DNA of 64,000 nt from Pseudobdellovibrionaceae bacterium (GCA_020635055.1 JACKAN010000007.1:80129-144128); one strand, 5' to 3'. Positions 25,952 through 35,188 are shown, counted from the stretch's first letter. Made by a program: numbers and translations. The notes: generated from the sequence alone by a model not told the origin.

Positions 25952-28456
25952 TTAAAGTTTTCCGTTTTTGTTATCCAAAGGATCTGTGAAATTAGATAAG
26001 GATAAGCCTGAGGGCATTAAGCTCTGAACAGTTAATGGGGCAATATTGGGAGTGCCAACTTCAATATCATAAGCCAAGGGGTTGGAACCAATAAACTGAA
26101 GAGCCAACCAAGCCCAAATATAATCAATATAATCACAATTCGTCATTTTTAAGTCTGCGATTTCATCAAAAGTGACATGAAAACCTTCGTGGCGTTTGCT
26201 TACAGCTTTTCTAATGGTTGTAGAAGAAAGGCATTTTTCACGTTCTTCTTTAGTAGGCAATTGTGAACAGATACTGGACTTAGCCATGTTTCCCTCGCCC
26301 GATCGATAAGAGAAAATAGCGAGAGCAGGGTCATCACGCAATTCCCATTCATACTTTTGTTTTTTAGAAGAGGACTCAACTTCCTTACTTTTGATTGGCT
26401 TTTTTTCATATAACATTCTTCGGATCTCTAAGCCGGCCAATAGTGTGGCGGAGGCAAAGTATTTTCTTGCATCACCGGAGGCTAAACTGGCCTTTATTCT
26501 TTCATTTTTGTAATCGTTTTCTTTTCCTGTATTAAAAATAGTTCGACGAATTTCGCCACGGCCCAAACACTTAATGTTTTTAGTTCCTCGAGAACTAACA
26601 CACTCAGTTTTATTATTAAGAGCATTTTTGTACATTTCTCTTTCCATAGGGGTGACATAAAAAACTTGCAGATTTAATCCTGCACGGGATAAGAGTTCGT
26701 GGTTATTTTTTATAGTTTGTCGACAAGTGTCTGTTAAACAGCCATAGGGGCCAGAGGCATCGGACCAATACTCGCTTCGGTGGCTAATATTTTTATATCC
26801 GGCTTTTGGATTATAGTCGACAACAATATTGGCATCGAAATCTTTCCAGTAGTTGCCTTCTAAGGCTGCAAGATAAGCAGTTTGCGGGAGACTATCCACT
26901 TTGTTAAGTATATTGGAAGTCAATTCACCCAATGTTTTTCCAGTGCCCTTAACTGGAATATTCATATGAGTTAGAAAGTTTTTAGCTCGCTGTGAGGAGA
27001 AATATGTTTTTGAATTACATGCTCCAATTTTTGAACTTTTTGAGTTTGTCCACATATCTATGTATTTTTGAGTTTCACTGTGATTTCTGTATTTTTCTAA
27101 ACGTGCTGTTGCAGCAAAAGTGGTTGGCAAATGTTTATCAGTAAGGTCATTTGTTACTAAAGGGAAAACAGAATTTTTGTATAGAGCAACTAACTCATGT
27201 TCTTTGATTTGCGTTGCAGGTGTTTTTTTAATTTTACCTATGTAGAGTCGAGCAGTAGTGCTTTCTTCTTTACCCTCTTTAGGTAGGCTTACATCTATAG
27301 CAAGACTACCCGTTTCCGGGTTAGCCCCTTGAAGAACTACCTTTATGTCTTTCTTAGTTTCAGGCTTAGGACCTTCTTTCTTAGTTTCAGGCTTAGGGTC
27401 TTCTTTCTTAGTTTCAGGCTTAGGACCTTCTTTCTTAGTTTCAGGCTTAGGGTCTTCTTTCTTAGTTTCAGGCTTAGGGTCTTCTTTCTTAGTTTCAGGC
27501 TTAGGGTCTTTTTTCTTAGTTTCAGGCTTAGGGTCTTCTTTCTTAGTTTCAGGCTTAGGGTCTTCTTTCTTAGTTTCAGGCTTAGGGTCTTCTTTCTTAA
27601 CTTCAGACTTAATTCCACCTTCAATGGGCTCATTAAAAGTTTCAGCATTAGGAACTTCAATGTTTAATAAGGGAGTTTCTGGATTTTTGGGATCAAAGAC
27701 TCTAATTGTAGATCTAGAAGCACCATCAATAATTACTGTGCTTTGTTTTATAGCTTCATTTTGACTTTGCAATTGAGCTACTAATGAATTTTTATTATTA
27801 TTGCTTCCGTCCTCAACTAGTTCCTCCTGTTCACTTTTTGCTGCCACCTCAGTTCTTAAATTAAAAGTCGTGACGGTGTCCATTAGGCTAGCCTGAGTTT
27901 GTACTTCCTTATCCTTTAAAGCTTGTAGAGTGAGCAATATAATTTTACAACTGGAGTCTTCGCATCGTGAAATGATTTGGTACTGTAAGCCCTCTTTAGA
28001 ATTATTTGTAGCTTGCGTAGTTATATTAGTTTGGGCCTTGCTGTCTTCTATTTTATAATTAAATACTAAAGGATCATTTAATCCCAACAAAGATATTTTA
28101 ATATCAAAGATTCTCAGCCCATCTTTTAGGGTTTGTGTAATATTAGCATCTTTGATTTTTTGGGCAAAATCAGTGGAGTGGTATGGCGAAGACCTTTCTT
28201 GTTTTGCCAACTCTTCATAGGTATCTAAGTTTCCCGAGGGGGTGTAGCGCACATGTTGATACTTAGTGGGGTCCGACTTTTTAGGTAGCCACACTTCATA
28301 TCCTGTGGTTTCTCTTACTGTACGGCGTTGGATATCCATTTGAGTAGTGACTTCTTCATGAGAATATTTCGCAGCCTCAAAGCCTTGTGGTGGTGCACAA
28401 GCAATGAAAAGCATAGAAAGGCTGGGAATTAGAATTTTGTAATTCGATATACTCAC
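25952..28456 (-). CDS. Large repeat-containing lipoprotein with HExxH motif
   Basis: I do not recognise a named family. The 834 residues begin with a lipoprotein signal (LSMLFIAC, lipidated Cys20). A first domain (about 30-280) is followed by a run of about ten 9-residue KKEDPKPET units (about 286-370), a likely stiff periplasmic spacer. The C-terminal part contains Cys-rich segments (CLTDTCRQ, CVSSRGTKNIKCLGRGE) and HEGFH at 756-760, which fits a zinc-metalloprotease HExxH helix, followed by FDEIADL. A surface-tethered hydrolase is a reasonable guess for a predator, but a third metal ligand is not identified. Confidence 0.7.
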   Translation of the reverse strand: MSISNYKILIPSLSMLFIACAPPQGFEAAKYSHEEVTTQMDIQRRTVRETTGYEVWLPKKSDPTKYQHVRYTPSGNLDTYEELAKQERSSPYHSTDFAQKIKDANITQTLKDGLRIFDIKISLLGLNDPLVFNYKIEDSKAQTNITTQATNNSKEGLQYQIISRCEDSSCKIILLTLQALKDKEVQTQASLMDTVTTFNLRTEVAAKSEQEELVEDGSNNNKNSLVAQLQSQNEAIKQSTVIIDGASRSTIRVFDPKNPETPLLNIEVPNAETFNEPIEGGIKSEVKKEDPKPETKKEDPKPETKKEDPKPETKKKDPKPETKKEDPKPETKKEDPKPETKKEGPKPETKKEDPKPETKKEGPKPETKKDIKVVLQGANPETGSLAIDVSLPKEGKEESTTARLYIGKIKKTPATQIKEHELVALYKNSVFPLVTNDLTDKHLPTTFAATARLEKYRNHSETQKYIDMWTNSKSSKIGACNSKTYFSSQRAKNFLTHMNIPVKGTGKTLGELTSNILNKVDSLPQTAYLAALEGNYWKDFDANIVVDYNPKAGYKNISHRSEYWSDASGPYGCLTDTCRQTIKNNHELLSRAGLNLQVFYVTPMEREMYKNALNNKTECVSSRGTKNIKCLGRGEIRRTIFNTGKENDYKNERIKASLASGDARKYFASATLLAGLEIRRMLYEKKPIKSKEVESSSKKQKYEWELRDDPALAIFSYRSGEGNMAKSSICSQLPTKEEREKCLSSTTIRKAVSKRHEGFHVTFDEIADLKMTNCDYIDYIWAWLALQFIGSNPLAYDIEVGTPNIAPLTVQSLMPSGLSLSNFTDPLDNKNGKL
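27354..27601 (-). repeat. 27-bp coding tandem repeat (KKEDPKPET)
   Basis: About nine to ten near-perfect copies of a 27-base unit encode KKEDPKPET, with variants KKEGPKPET and KKKDPKPET. The unit length is a multiple of three, so copy-number change keeps the lipoprotein in frame. The repeat creates open frames on both strands that I reject as genes. Confidence 0.92.
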
Positions 28457-28510
28457 GCTTTAAGCTCCAGACGTTCAAAATTGGGTTCATCCAATCATCC
28501 TCAATATTCT

Positions 28511-28598
28511 AGAGCAAGTGTTGCGCCATAATTGCAATCAATGAAGTTAAATTATATGGGGGTTTAGTTACTTAAGCCGTCAAATCCAGTCACCCAAG
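28511..28598. repeat. Intergenic repeat R1, copy A
   Basis: AGAGCAAGTGTTGCGCCAT is identical at 28511-28529 and in copy B near 31734. The downstream 60-70 bases are partly similar in both (TTTAGTTA, then GTCAAATC and TCACC). It lies in the promoter region of the minus-strand lipoprotein gene and just before the ISL3-type element. Function unknown. Confidence 0.55.
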
Positions 28599-28619
28599 GC
28601 CGAATTTTGTCACTATTTT

Positions 28620-30132
28620 GGATCTTTTTAAAAGGTTCACCGTATTATAGAAGGGTATAATTCATGCCAACAAGACCTAGGTCTTGAGTGAAGGTAAAAA
28701 GTTCCATCCATCTCGAATAAGATTTAATCGTAATAAAAACAAATTTTATAGGAGAACACGGATGGAACTTCATGATGATTTAATCTTAAAATCTTTAGGA
28801 CTTCAAGGAATTAAAATTGAGTATTGGGCCACATGTGATGAGGAATTAAAACTAGTTTTATATGCCCGTCAAAATCGCAATGAAGCAGTTTGTAATGTCT
28901 GCGCTAACAGCATTACTCATGTCCATGAGTGGAAATTAAGAAAGATTAGAGCCGCTCCACTGGGTGCATATGAAGAGGTTTGGATTTATTTAAAGCAACT
29001 TCGAGGCAATTGTCATATTTGCGGTGATAGAGTTAGATCATCCAAGGTAGCATTTACTCATCCTCATTTTAAAAACATGACATATAGTTTATGCGAAAAG
29101 GCAGGTCGACTTATGGAAGAGTTAACTTGTGAGGCCAGCGCTAGGATCCTACGATTAAAATCAAAAACAATGTGGGATATAGACCAGTATCGAATGAAGC
29201 AAATGAAAAAACATTTAAATTATGCTGAAAGAGATTTGGATTTAGAAAGTATGTCAGCAGATGAGGTGCACTATAGGACTATTTTTGGGAAGAAATCGTC
29301 GGATAAAAACAAAGTGCAATTTGTTACGAATTTAGTTTGCACGAACATCAGTAAGGTGCTGTCAAACGCAATGGGACGTAAGGGTTCAAGCCTATTGAAC
29401 TGTTTAAAAGTACTGAGGCCGGAGCAACTTTTAAAGATTAAATATTTTGCATTAGATATGCACGATGCATTTATCAAGGTTGTTGAACACGCTTGCAAGA
29501 ATGCCAAGATCTGTATTGATAGGTTCCACTTAGCACAAGGTGTAAATGATGTTTTTGACGAGGTAAGAAAAATAGAGTTTAAACTAGCGAAAGACAATGA
29601 GGATAAGTTTTTAATGGAAGTGCTTGCCCCCCATAGGAAGTATATATTAGTTGAGCGAGAGAAGAATTTATCAAAAAAAGATTACACAAAGCTAGAGCGA
29701 TTACTGGATATAAATAAAAATATATTTAGAGCGTCAGTGTTAGTTGAATATTTCCATAAGGTTTTAGATAAGAAAAATGTAAAAGAGTTCAGGAAAAGTC
29801 TTATCCTGTGGTATCGCTTTGCAAGGGAAGCCAAATTAAAGCCATTTTTAAAGTTTGCAAATACTTTGAGGAAATACAGGCATTATATAGAAGGTTATAT
29901 AATGTCGGGACTTACAACAGCCGTGTCAGAGGGACTAAATAATAAAATTAAAGTCCTCAAAAGAATGGGGTATGGATACACAAATCCAGTATCATTTATG
30001 CTCAAAATCCTACAAAGATGTGGGCTGTTAAACTCAAAATATATAGATACGTCTTCCTGGTACTGGCCACCCGAAATGAGATTGGGATCAGCCACCCCCT
30101 TCTAAATAACGGAGTGGCTTTTTAAAAAGGCC
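28620..30132 (+). mobile_element. ISL3-type insertion sequence
   Basis: The 1.5-kb size, the single transposase gene and the ends fit ISL3. The left end GGATCTTTTTAAAAGG and the inverted right end GGCCTTTTTAAAAAGC are imperfect inverted repeats beginning with GG as in the family. I see no convincing 8-bp target duplication (ACTATTTT against AATATGGG), so either the ends are slightly off or the flanks have changed. Confidence 0.6.
28762..30105 (+). CDS. ISL3 family transposase
   Basis: I chose ATG 28762 (MELHDDLILKSLGLQG) with AGGAG seven bases upstream; the frame is open back to a TTG at 28684. The product has 447 residues. It contains the ISL3 zinc-binding head (CNVCANSI ... CHICGDR), a helix-turn-helix region and the DDE domain, with the first Asp in SMSADEVHYR, the second in YFALDMHDAFIKV and a Glu in TTAVSEGLNNKIKVLKRMGYG. 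The gene is intact and could be active. Confidence 0.9.
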   Translation: MELHDDLILKSLGLQGIKIEYWATCDEELKLVLYARQNRNEAVCNVCANSITHVHEWKLRKIRAAPLGAYEEVWIYLKQLRGNCHICGDRVRSSKVAFTHPHFKNMTYSLCEKAGRLMEELTCEASARILRLKSKTMWDIDQYRMKQMKKHLNYAERDLDLESMSADEVHYRTIFGKKSSDKNKVQFVTNLVCTNISKVLSNAMGRKGSSLLNCLKVLRPEQLLKIKYFALDMHDAFIKVVEHACKNAKICIDRFHLAQGVNDVFDEVRKIEFKLAKDNEDKFLMEVLAPHRKYILVEREKNLSKKDYTKLERLLDINKNIFRASVLVEYFHKVLDKKNVKEFRKSLILWYRFAREAKLKPFLKFANTLRKYRHYIEGYIMSGLTTAVSEGLNNKIKVLKRMGYGYTNPVSFMLKILQRCGLLNSKYIDTSSWYWPPEMRLGSATPF

Positions 30133-30162
30133 AATATGGGGGTCCTCTAAGAAATGCCTGAT

Positions 30163-30362
30163 AGCGCCGGAGTTGCCTTGCAGCAATAGCCATATTGAAA
30201 ACACTTTCATATGTAATTCAAAACTTTTGTCTCTTTTTTTAGTATTTAAATATCCACAACAATGTTGAAGTGTTATGACTCTTAGCGATTCCTTATCTTG
30301 TTAACCATAGCCTGCCTTTTTTTGAGATCTTTAATTTTGTTATTTAAAAAAAACGATCTATT
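30163..30362. repeat. Intergenic repeat R2, copy A
   Basis: About 200 bases that recur at 32693-32895. The first 42 bases are identical in both copies (AGCGCCGGAGTTGCCTTGCA and onward). A 25-35-base variable stretch follows, then a near-identical block of more than 80 bases (from AGTATTTAAATATCCACAAC to TTAACCATAGCCTGCC), a T-run and an A-run. I find no gene in it. A structured RNA, a miniature mobile element or an old duplication are all possible. The rest of the gap up to 30396 shows nothing. Confidence 0.8.
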
Positions 30363-30396
30363 CCAGATTAAAGTCCCCCAAAAAAGAGGGAGGTTT

Positions 30397-31266
30397 TTAA
30401 TAAGAAAGTGAGTACTCACAGTCGACTACAATCTGAGATTCACGCTTTTTAAAACTTTTCGGTGGGGATAAAAAAACAAAATCATTTTGTTTATCTTTAT
30501 AATCTTCATATAAACGCATAATTGTATCTTTACTAGAGGGTTCTAAACCTAGATCGTACCAATTTTTGGAGTGGGACCACCAATCTTCGTAGAGGCTTCG
30601 CCAAGGTGATGAGAAGAAGGTAGCTGCTCTTTCAAAATGTAAGATTCCATTGTGATGAAGTGCTGATGTTAAATTTTGAATGATTCTACGTCTTTCGGAA
30701 TGGTCGTAATGCATAAGAACATTGTTAATGACGATCTGATTATAAGGAGCTTCATTTTGAAATAGGTCTTGCTTTAGAATATCTACTTTAATTAATTTAG
30801 TTTGTTTTCTTACAATTGTGGATAGAGTTGCACGTGCGTGTGGGTAAGTACTTGGCTCTTCATCTTGATATTCATATTTTGGTGAAGAGGTGAGGACAAA
30901 AAATCCAGATTCAAGGGCTTTTTGACGTATCGGATCAAGTGGTAAATGATAGTTTCGGGTATTAAATCTTCGAATTTCTCTTGCATCAATATTGATAACA
31001 TCTAGCTGAATCTGACTTGGGTCAATTTTATACTCGCTTAAAGCTGACCAGAGGGACCAGGTTTCCTCTAAAGATCCCCCCACTAATAATATTCTATAGG
31101 GTCTCACTTTTGATTCTGCAGCATTTTTTGCCACTTCAAAAATATTTGGCTCACGAAACCATGATGTCATTGTTACTTTTTTTTCACTACTTGCTGAATA
31201 TTCAGGAGTGAATAATGTGATAATCAAGGATAAAGAAAATGACAAATAAATAAAAAATAACTTCAC
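30397..31266 (-). CDS. CheR-like methyltransferase domain protein with export signal
   Basis: GTG 31266 is chosen because GGAGAAG stands eight bases upstream and the protein then starts with a classic signal (VKLFFIYLSFSLSLIITLFT, then PEYSASS). The remaining roughly 260 residues match the SAM-binding fold of CheR: RILLVGGSLEETWSLWSAL (motif I region), VINIDAREIRRFNTRNYHLP, VDILKQDLFQNEAPYNQIVINNVLMHYD and LHHNGILHFERAATFF (the CheR pattern of CRNVLIYF ... GxLxxG). A methyltransferase outside the cytoplasm would be odd, so the hydrophobic leader may instead be an anchor or a start artefact. Confidence 0.6.
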   Translation of the reverse strand: MKLFFIYLSFSLSLIITLFTPEYSASSEKKVTMTSWFREPNIFEVAKNAAESKVRPYRILLVGGSLEETWSLWSALSEYKIDPSQIQLDVINIDAREIRRFNTRNYHLPLDPIRQKALESGFFVLTSSPKYEYQDEEPSTYPHARATLSTIVRKQTKLIKVDILKQDLFQNEAPYNQIVINNVLMHYDHSERRRIIQNLTSALHHNGILHFERAATFFSSPWRSLYEDWWSHSKNWYDLGLEPSSKDTIMRLYEDYKDKQNDFVFLSPPKSFKKRESQIVVDCEYSLSY

Positions 31267-32135
31267 AGAAAGCTTCTCCAAAAAGACTAATAGTACATTA
31301 ATCACATCACAAATGACATGTTTGGGCTTTACAGTTAAAAAAACTTGCAATAGCTATGCCGAGGCACTTGCTTGCTTATGGGGCGTTGTTACTCCAAGTT
31401 TAAGAGGTCCATTAATCCAGTCCCTCGATCATTGAAGCGAGAAAAAAAGCGAGGTCCTCTAAGTCTTGAATATAACCCGGACCTCGATCAAAAAGAAAAT
31501 TCCACATACCTGAACCCCCCCCCTTTTTTTTGAAGAAGGAAATCAAAAAAAAATATTCTATCCTTACCAATTTTTTCTGATATCATTTTTGAGGCTAATG
31601 CTATCTGAAATAAATGGGCATCTAAAACAAACTGGCTTTCATGGGGTAATTCATTTGATTAAATATATTTCCAGAATTCAAGCCATGATTTTAGACTTGT
31701 ATCCATTATAAAATTCCTCAAAGCACAATAAGTTAGAGCAAGTGTTGCGCCATTTGTCCAAGACATAAGGACAAAGCAATAGATGTATTTATTTAGTTAA
31801 GATGTCAAATCGGCTCACCGTCAAAAGAAGGCATTTAACTTATATAATTAAAAAACAAACAAAACTCAAATTAATCGACATTATTATTAATTACTTTTAA
31901 ATCAAAATATGAATCAATGGACTTGATTAATATGTAGTATGCAACTTGGATACATCGTGTACAGATTTAGTGGAAGTAATTGAAATGACTAAAAAAGGTT
32001 ATTTAATATTCTTTTATACTCTGGCACACCTTTTGAACTAGTTATCGCCAATATCTATAAGAACTAAATAGATAGTTTTTAAGTTATTATTCAGTGACAC
32101 TAATTGTCTTGGTGATATTTTGAAAGGAGTTATTT
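31267..32135. other. Long intergenic region with repeat R1 copy B and a C9T8 tract
   Basis: No gene is visible. It holds an uninterrupted C9-T8 tract at 31515-31531, two opposed GAGGTCC/GGACCTC motifs (31400-31490), the 11-base GGTCCTCTAAG at about 31454 that recurs at about 30141 next to repeat R2, and R1 copy B (31734-31822, AGAGCAAGTGTTGCGCCAT). The last 150 bases are AT-rich and probably contain the promoter of the next gene, with GAAAGGAG as ribosome site. Confidence 0.5.
31734..31822. repeat. Intergenic repeat R1, copy B
   Basis: The 19-base core is identical to copy A at 28511, followed by partly matching sequence (TTTAGTTA ... GTCAAATC ... CTCACCG). As in copy A, an R2 copy follows downstream, with different sequence in between. 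Confidence 0.55.
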
Positions 32136-32573
32136 GTGAATTACTCAATAGCAATAATATTGACTTTTTTGTTTGTACCTTACGCTCAGGCAAATACTAT
32201 CGATTTTAAGGGCTTTTCAATTACATTTGATTCAGCAATATATTCGGGTGAGATTTCAAATAAATTTAGAAAGTATAAACCTTATATTCTAACTGCTTCT
32301 AATTCAGATGTGATTGGGGTTTTGGAGTGTAATAACTCAATAACTGCATTGGGCAGCAATTATGTATTTTTGACATTAACTGACCGACTATGGGAACAGA
32401 TCCCTATAGCGACAAAAGTACAAATGGAAACTTCAGAGTGTATGTCAATTGTGGAGGCATTAGCCAACGGCACATCAAATTTAAAAATAAAAACAAGTAA
32501 TGAATATAGTTACCACATAGGTTTTGGACGCTCATTTTTGGCATTGCAACTAAAGCTCATTGACTCCAAGTAA
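32136..32573 (+). CDS. Exported hypothetical protein, 145 residues
   Basis: I do not recognise the family. GTG start with GAAAGGAG nine bases upstream. A clear signal peptide (MNYSIAIILTFLFVPYAQAN) is followed by a roughly 125-residue mostly beta domain with two Cys (about 67 and 107), which may form a disulfide. It is probably periplasmic. It is bracketed by repeats R1B and R2B. Confidence 0.65.
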   Translation: MNYSIAIILTFLFVPYAQANTIDFKGFSITFDSAIYSGEISNKFRKYKPYILTASNSDVIGVLECNNSITALGSNYVFLTLTDRLWEQIPIATKVQMETSECMSIVEALANGTSNLKIKTSNEYSYHIGFGRSFLALQLKLIDSK

Positions 32574-32936
32574 ACATATTGTTTGCAAGGTTTCCGGGCT
32601 GAGTTCACATTGACAGTGGGACATTTTGTATAAAACACTTCGAAAGGTGTCTTAAAGTTAAGGCACCAAGCCAAAGAAATTTAATATTTCACAGCGCCGG
32701 AGTTGCCTTGCAGCAATAGCCATATTGAAAACACAAGTGTAATACTTTAAAAGCTTCTTTTGTCTATTTTTTAGTATTTAAATATCCACAACAATGTTGA
32801 AGTGTTATGACTCTTAACGATTCCATATCTTGTTAACCATAGCCTGCCTTTTTTGAGAGCTTTAATTTTGTTATTTAAAAAAAAACTATCTATATCCCGA
32901 AGGAAGTTCCTTGAAAAAAATGGAGGGACTTACAAA
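32574..32936. repeat. Intergenic gap containing repeat R2, copy B (32693-32895)
   Basis: Copy B at 32693-32895 matches copy A (30163-30362) with 42 identical bases at its start and a second block of high identity. It ends in an A-run and lies 41 bases from the stop of a minus-strand gene, as copy A lies 34 bases from one. The preceding 32574-32692 shows nothing recognisable. Confidence 0.8.
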
Positions 32937-33740
32937 TTACACTTCAAAAAAATCCAGTGCGTAACAGTAAAGGACTTCTTCTGCAGAAGGGCCCACTATT
33001 TTTAAATTGTTCTCAACGACTTTTAACATTTCATCATATATTTTTTTTGCGTCTTTTTTTGAAAGCGAATAGACGACAGAATAGTGAAGGTCACCTTTTT
33101 TGTTTCGATCCAAAGATTTAAGTGATTGTAAACGCCAGTTACTATGATGCTTGAGAATATTTTCTGAATCGTTACCAAGATGTATATGTGTTGGTGTCAT
33201 CTGAAAATGTCCGTTTTGGTTTTTAACAACTCCAATTTCTTCTAAAAACTCAAGTATGTCAGTAACCCTTGAGAGGGAAAGACTAAAGTGTGTAGCTAGA
33301 GACTCTTTGGTTTGTAGCCCGGGAATAGAAAGTGCCATATGAATAGCAATATACTGCCAGTTACTATAGTATTGAGAGCTGTCTTCCTTAGAGATTTCTT
33401 GATTTGTAATGACTCGGTTTTTTACTAACAGTCGATTAGCAATAGTTTCATCAATTTGTTCTTGAAAAAAATTTTTAGCTTCCAGAGTGCCTGCACGTTC
33501 TTTTTGCAACAACAATAGGAAAAATCGACTCTCAGATTGAGAGTGGGCTAAATGTTTATTAACATCTACGGCTTGTTCGATACTTAAGTCAGCGTTCCCG
33601 TTGAGAATCTGTGATAAATAAGCTGTTTGGCAGTTGATAGCCCTTGCTAATAAAGACCGTTGTCCGGTTCTTCTGCGTAGACCTCCTAGTTGATCAATAA
33701 GGTAGTCTCGGTAATTTTTGTACTCAAAAACAGATTTCAT
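32937..33740 (-). CDS. TIGR02147 family transcriptional regulator-like protein
   Basis: The 267-residue protein fits the TIGR02147 family, abundant in Bdellovibrio and Fibrobacteres. The N-terminus MKSVFEYKNYRDYLIDQL is followed by an XRE-like helix-turn-helix (RSLLARAINCQTAYLSQILNGNADLSIEQAVDV). The middle domain has FFLLLLQKERAGTLEAKNFFQEQI and a winged-helix part (LATHFSLSLSRVTDILEFLEEIGVV). Its targets are unknown. It is divergent from the lipoprotein at 33914 across 173 bases, which it may control. Confidence 0.85.
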   Translation of the reverse strand: MKSVFEYKNYRDYLIDQLGGLRRRTGQRSLLARAINCQTAYLSQILNGNADLSIEQAVDVNKHLAHSQSESRFFLLLLQKERAGTLEAKNFFQEQIDETIANRLLVKNRVITNQEISKEDSSQYYSNWQYIAIHMALSIPGLQTKESLATHFSLSLSRVTDILEFLEEIGVVKNQNGHFQMTPTHIHLGNDSENILKHHSNWRLQSLKSLDRNKKGDLHYSVVYSLSKKDAKKIYDEMLKVVENNLKIVGPSAEEVLYCYALDFFEV

Positions 33741-33913
33741 AACTAAAAATGCTCCAAAAATATTGTTTATTATTAGCAGGTTAGGGTTTTAATTAAGTAA
33801 AAATAAAATAATAACATGTATATTAATTAATTTAATCTAGAAAAATAGACGCACATGGTCAATAATTCATTAAACCCAAGGCCCTTGGCCTTATTATTGA
33901 AAGGAAAGACGTT

Positions 33914-35185
33914 ATGAAACTTAAAAGACTAGTATTTTTGATTACAGTTGTTCTAGCGACACAAATTGGCCTTTTGGCCTGCGATAAGGCAAAGCCTTTG
34001 TCAGGCTCAAGCTCAGGTGGCGGTGGTTATGGTGATGAATCTGCGAATTTGATTTTAGATGAGGCCATAGAGAGGCTGTCACAGAAAATCCATCAGGCTA
34101 GCGAGCAGGTCTATTCAGATCTGCCAAAGGGAGTATCTCGCGATAAATTGTTAAAAATTATCAAAAATGTAAGGCGAGAACCAAATACTCAGGTAAGTCG
34201 TAATCAAAGAGACCTTATGTTTAATTATGTAGATAGCTCCACAGAAAAGTACATTTATGCCACTAGAGCTTTCTATAAAGCATATGCCGGGGAGGCCATT
34301 TATTACGGTAATAAGAAAGAACTTTTAGCTAAGATTGAAGAGATTGAAATTCGTTTACTTCATGAAGCTGCACACTTGTTTAAAATTGGAAATTCAGAGA
34401 CCACCGATTTACAGGCGCGTCGTTTTGCAGTGGCTATGCATTTAATGTTTAATGAAGACACTTATTTTTGCTTTAGTGAGACAGCTCACCCTCAATGGAC
34501 AAGGTATGTAGACTATGAAAGAGAGAAAAAAGCTAGAGAGAGTAATGGTAGCGCGGATTGGGATCAAAAGTACCGATATGTTTGGTTGATTAATCGACCC
34601 ACATCAGAAGGTATTTTAAATACTTCTTTATCTTTAATGTTTGCCTCTAATATGGTTGAAGATAATGCCAATTTAGAGATGATTAGAGATTTTAAAAGGG
34701 ATTTCTCTGGACAAGATTATAATGTTTTATCTAAAGAATTAGCTTCGTTTCAGTTAATCCAAGAAGGCGGTAAACCTATAGTAATTGATTTTAATGAAAC
34801 CAATGTGCAAGAGAAACCATTTGGCTCAATTATTACCTTTTCGAATTCAACTTCCTTTCTAAATTTTTCTGATTCAGAAAAAAAAGATAAACTTCCTGTT
34901 GAAAAGGAATGGCTGTCAGAAAGTGTCATAATTAAGAGCAATAGCAAAGGGGATGTGATCGAAGCCAGAGTTGAATTTGAAACTCTTATTTCCACAAAAG
35001 AAATGATGAGTGCTGAAGAACTCCAATTGAAAAACAGAGTGACTCATGCTGAGTACAACAAGAAACCAATAAATGTTGCCTCTAGAAAAAAGGGAAAATT
35101 TGAAATTCAATGCAAACTAAGAGAGACAAATTACCTTAATATATCCGGATTTTTGACTGATGATGTACTAAGAAGGGGCTACTAG
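33914..35185 (+). CDS. Lipoprotein of unknown function, 423 residues
   Basis: A lipoprotein signal (MKLKRLVFLITVVLATQIGLLAC) is followed by a Ser/Gly linker. The body contains the helical segment LLAKIEEIEIRLLHEAAHLFKIGNSETTDLQAR; HEAAH fits an HExxH metalloprotease helix, and a downstream Asp/Glu may act as third ligand, though this is unproven. The C-terminal 150 residues look beta-rich. It stands alone, convergent with the DUF2799-like gene three bases away. Confidence 0.65.
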   Translation: MKLKRLVFLITVVLATQIGLLACDKAKPLSGSSSGGGGYGDESANLILDEAIERLSQKIHQASEQVYSDLPKGVSRDKLLKIIKNVRREPNTQVSRNQRDLMFNYVDSSTEKYIYATRAFYKAYAGEAIYYGNKKELLAKIEEIEIRLLHEAAHLFKIGNSETTDLQARRFAVAMHLMFNEDTYFCFSETAHPQWTRYVDYEREKKARESNGSADWDQKYRYVWLINRPTSEGILNTSLSLMFASNMVEDNANLEMIRDFKRDFSGQDYNVLSKELASFQLIQEGGKPIVIDFNETNVQEKPFGSIITFSNSTSFLNFSDSEKKDKLPVEKEWLSESVIIKSNSKGDVIEARVEFETLISTKEMMSAEELQLKNRVTHAEYNKKPINVASRKKGKFEIQCKLRETNYLNISGFLTDDVLRRGY

Positions 35186-35188
35186 CTA

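Noticed and set aside
27329..27764. Plus-strand frames of 112 and 139 residues and an extra minus-strand frame in the 27-bp repeat
   Set aside because: They are alternative frames of the KKEDPKPET repeat with repetitive peptides (VSGLGSSFL, RLRVFFLSF) and no supporting start signals.
10748..32135. CRISPR arrays
   Set aside because: The short repeats at 10921-10965, 20940-21430 and 27354-27601 have no unique spacers of constant size; two are coding and no cas genes are present.
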